Source: Janthinobacterium sp. BJB426
GTDB lineage: Bacteria; Pseudomonadota; Gammaproteobacteria; Burkholderiales; Burkholderiaceae_D
DNA: 64,000 nt
Assembly (NCBI RefSeq): GCF_002735705.1
Contig: NZ_PDZL01000002.1
Coordinates: 372,001-436,000 of the forward strand
Direction of reading: 5' to 3'
Of this stretch, positions 62,341-64,000 are shown piece after piece. Every line of letters starts with the position of its first letter. Position 1 is the stretch's first letter. The position numbers were made by a program, and so were the translations under genes. Under the pieces are notes generated by a model. The model ran no database searches. It was not told the DNA's origin and saw only the letters and a list, made by a program, of their open reading frames with translations.

Positions 62341-62392
62341 TGCCCAGAATTGGCGCATTTTTCTTACGTTTCACCAAAATGTCACAAAACAT

Positions 62393-62531
62393 ACTTTCGT
62401 TATCGTGGCATTTCAGCGACAAGCCGCGCCGCCACGGGCTTTTACGCTGCACCGCAGCACGCTTCGATGCCTTTAAAACGACATTATTTCGCAAGACAGA
62501 AAACTATTTACTTTCGTTTTGCTTTCGTATT
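62393..62531. promoter_or_regulatory. CTTTC-type operator blocks, region B
   Basis: ACTTTCGTTATCGTGG at 62393-62408, and ACTTTCGTTTTGCTTTCGTA at 62510-62529 followed by a further CTTTTCG at about 62535. The CTTTC units are spaced 11 bases apart, one helical turn. The region lies between divergent GH31 and agaS, with the last cluster about 60-80 bases before agaS, so it may control both directions. The rest of 62245-62588 holds no supported gene. Confidence 0.6.
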
Positions 62532-62588
62532 TGACTTTTCGAAATTTAGTATTTATGCTTTCTCCAACAAACACTTTACTGAGCTCTC

Positions 62589-63725
62589 ATGACTACCCTT
62601 CTTCAGCGTGACATTCAAACCTGGCGCGACATCGGCGGCCTGCACACGGCCGAGGAAATCGCCCACCAGCCGGCCATCTGGCGCGCGCTGGCCAGCATTT
62701 TGCGCAATGAACAAGCAGCCCTGGCCGCCTTCCTCGGCGACGCACTGTCGAATCCGCAGCAACGCGTCATCCTGACGGGCGCCGGCAGCTCGGCGTATGT
62801 GGGCGAGATCGTCGTCGATACCCTGAATGCGGCCTGGCCGGCGCAAATCCGCGCCATCGCCACCACAACCTTGCTGACGCACCATGAGCTGTACCTGGAA
62901 GCGGACGCGCCCACCCTGCTCGTCTCGTTTGCCCGCAGCGGCGACAGCCCGGAAAGCCTGGCGGCAGTAGAACTGCTGCGCCAGGTCGTGCCCGGCGCGC
63001 GCTTCCTGAACATCACCTGCAACGCGGACGGCAAGCTGGCGCGCCAGGGCGCCAACGACAGCAATACGTATAACCTGCTGATGCCGGAAGGCAGCTGCGA
63101 CCGCGGCTTCGCCATGACCAGCAGTTTCAGCAGCATGCTGCTGGCGGCCCTGTCGGTGCTGGGCAAGGACACGGATCTGACTCGCCTGGAGACCATGGCC
63201 GGCCTCGGCGAGCAAGCCTTGCGCGACTGGTCGGCGCCCGTGGCGGACCTGGGATCAACGCCCGTGCAACGCGTCGTCTACCTGGGCAGCGGTCCGCTGG
63301 AAGCGCTGGCCAAGGAAGCGGCATTGAAGATCCTGGAATTGACGGGCGGCCGGGTGATGGCGATGGCGAATACGCCGCTGGGCTTCCGCCACGGCCCGAA
63401 ATCGGCCGTCACCACGGAATCGCTGGTAATCCTGCTGCGCAGCAGCAAGCCCCTGGCGCGCCAGTATGAAGACGACCTATTGAAAGAGCTGCAGCGCGAC
63501 AGCGTGGCGCAGCGCTGCCTGACGGTGGGCATCGGCAGCGACCTGTCGGCCGATGCGCCGGCCTGGCCCGACGCCTGGCTGGCTCCGCTGTGGCTGCTGA
63601 TGGCGCAGCAATATGCGCTGCACCAGTCCGCGCTGCTGCAACTGCGCCCCGACAATCCATTCGCCGGCGGCATCGTCAACCGTGTCGTGCAGGGCGTCAC
63701 CATCTATGGCCATGACCAATTCTAA
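62589..63725 (+). CDS. agaS: AgaS, galactosamine-6-phosphate deaminase/isomerase (SIS domain)
   Basis: 378 residues (E. coli AgaS is about 384). Two SIS domains: the first at about 40-190 with ILTGAGSSAYVGEIV and LVSFARSGDSPESLAAVELL, the second at about 215-370 with YLGSGPLEALAKEAALKILE. The signatures FLNITCNADGKLA and LRPDNPFAGGIVNRVVQGV match AgaS rather than GlmS or NagB-type proteins. It converts galactosamine-6-phosphate to tagatose-6-phosphate and ammonia. The overlapping ROK kinase gene supplies the preceding phosphorylation step. Confidence 0.9.
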   Translation: MTTLLQRDIQTWRDIGGLHTAEEIAHQPAIWRALASILRNEQAALAAFLGDALSNPQQRVILTGAGSSAYVGEIVVDTLNAAWPAQIRAIATTTLLTHHELYLEADAPTLLVSFARSGDSPESLAAVELLRQVVPGARFLNITCNADGKLARQGANDSNTYNLLMPEGSCDRGFAMTSSFSSMLLAALSVLGKDTDLTRLETMAGLGEQALRDWSAPVADLGSTPVQRVVYLGSGPLEALAKEAALKILELTGGRVMAMANTPLGFRHGPKSAVTTESLVILLRSSKPLARQYEDDLLKELQRDSVAQRCLTVGIGSDLSADAPAWPDAWLAPLWLLMAQQYALHQSALLQLRPDNPFAGGIVNRVVQGVTIYGHDQF

Positions 63726-64000
63726 TCACACCGCCGGTTACCACGGCATCGACATCGGCGGCAGCAAGATGGAGCTGGTCGCCTTTGCCGACCACGATGG
63801 CGCGCTGGCGGAAGTGTTCCGCGAACGGGTAGCCACGCCGGGCGACGATTTTGCCGCCTTCGTGCAAGCCATCGTCGACCTGGTGGCGCGCGGCGACGCC
63901 GCTCTGGGCACGACGGCGCCCGTCGGCATCGGCTTGCCCGGCGTGATCGACAGCGCCACTGACCGCCAGCTCAGCTCCAACGTGCCAGCCCTGAACGGCC
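63706..64000 (+). CDS. ROK family sugar kinase, partial (runs off window end)
   Basis: N-terminal 98 residues of a ROK kinase. YHGIDIGGSKMELVAFADH is the phosphate-1 ATP-binding motif and VGIGLPGVID the following conserved segment. ATG at 63706 (or 63712) lies inside the end of agaS, so the two are translationally coupled. ROK members include N-acetylglucosamine and N-acetylgalactosamine kinases. In this setting a GalNAc or GlcNAc kinase is most likely. The rest of the gene and any nagA/agaA deacetylase lie beyond the window. Confidence 0.85.
   Translation, partial: MAMTNSNHTAGYHGIDIGGSKMELVAFADHDGALAEVFRERVATPGDDFAAFVQAIVDLVARGDAALGTTAPVGIGLPGVIDSATDRQLSSNVPALNG

Overview
The window is a chromosomal segment of a high-GC Gram-negative bacterium. 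The closest fit is a betaproteobacterium of the Oxalobacteraceae (Janthinobacterium/Massilia/Duganella group). This is inferred from gene content and protein character, not from a database search. There are many TonB-dependent receptors, a narK1K2/narGHJI/narXL cluster, a PQQ glucose dehydrogenase and a DUF455 protein. I saw no tRNA, rRNA, IS element, prophage or CRISPR array.

Layout. 1-7.7 kb: a small membrane protein; a large composite exported protein (PEP-CTERM-like part, lipoprotein-like segment, metallopeptidase-like C-terminus); a DUF455 protein; dsdA-dsdC for D-serine breakdown; an acetyltransferase. 7.7-13 kb: an OprC/NosA-type copper receptor with a DUF2946 partner, and a siderophore receptor behind a near-perfect Fur box. 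13-19 kb: a DUF748/AsmA-like giant and membrane glucose dehydrogenase, facing each other across a shared terminator. 19.3-26.2 kb: five co-directional signalling genes forming a phosphorelay island (His-less Hpt-like protein, excisionase-HTH/REC, Hpt, Cache-REC membrane protein, hybrid kinase), then a 41-residue membrane peptide. 26.2-42.7 kb, all on the minus strand except one small gene: narK1-narK2-carbonic anhydrase, then narGHJI-ppiase-moaA-narX-narL-nnrS, a complete respiratory nitrate reduction unit with its transporters, cofactor enzyme, sensor pair and an NO-related membrane protein. 42.9-48.6 kb: GNAT, SirB2, and a fecI-fecR-receptor iron-signalling operon with a Fur box, then a lipoprotein. 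48.9-64 kb: a hypothetical protein, then a carbohydrate locus.

The carbohydrate locus holds a DUF5077/DUF3472 lipoprotein, a GH109 enzyme, two large TonB receptors, a GH31 enzyme with C-terminal binding modules, agaS and the start of a ROK sugar kinase. GH109, the GH31 variant and AgaS all point to N-acetylgalactosamine. The two non-coding regions at about 55.5 and 62.4 kb share three conserved blocks (a promoter and CTTTC-type direct repeats). I read this as one regulon for scavenging GalNAc-containing glycans.

The most unusual items are the GalNAc regulon, the phosphorelay island with an excisionase-type response regulator and degenerate modules, the composite protein at 507-3869, and a motif shared upstream of narG, narK1 and nnrS.
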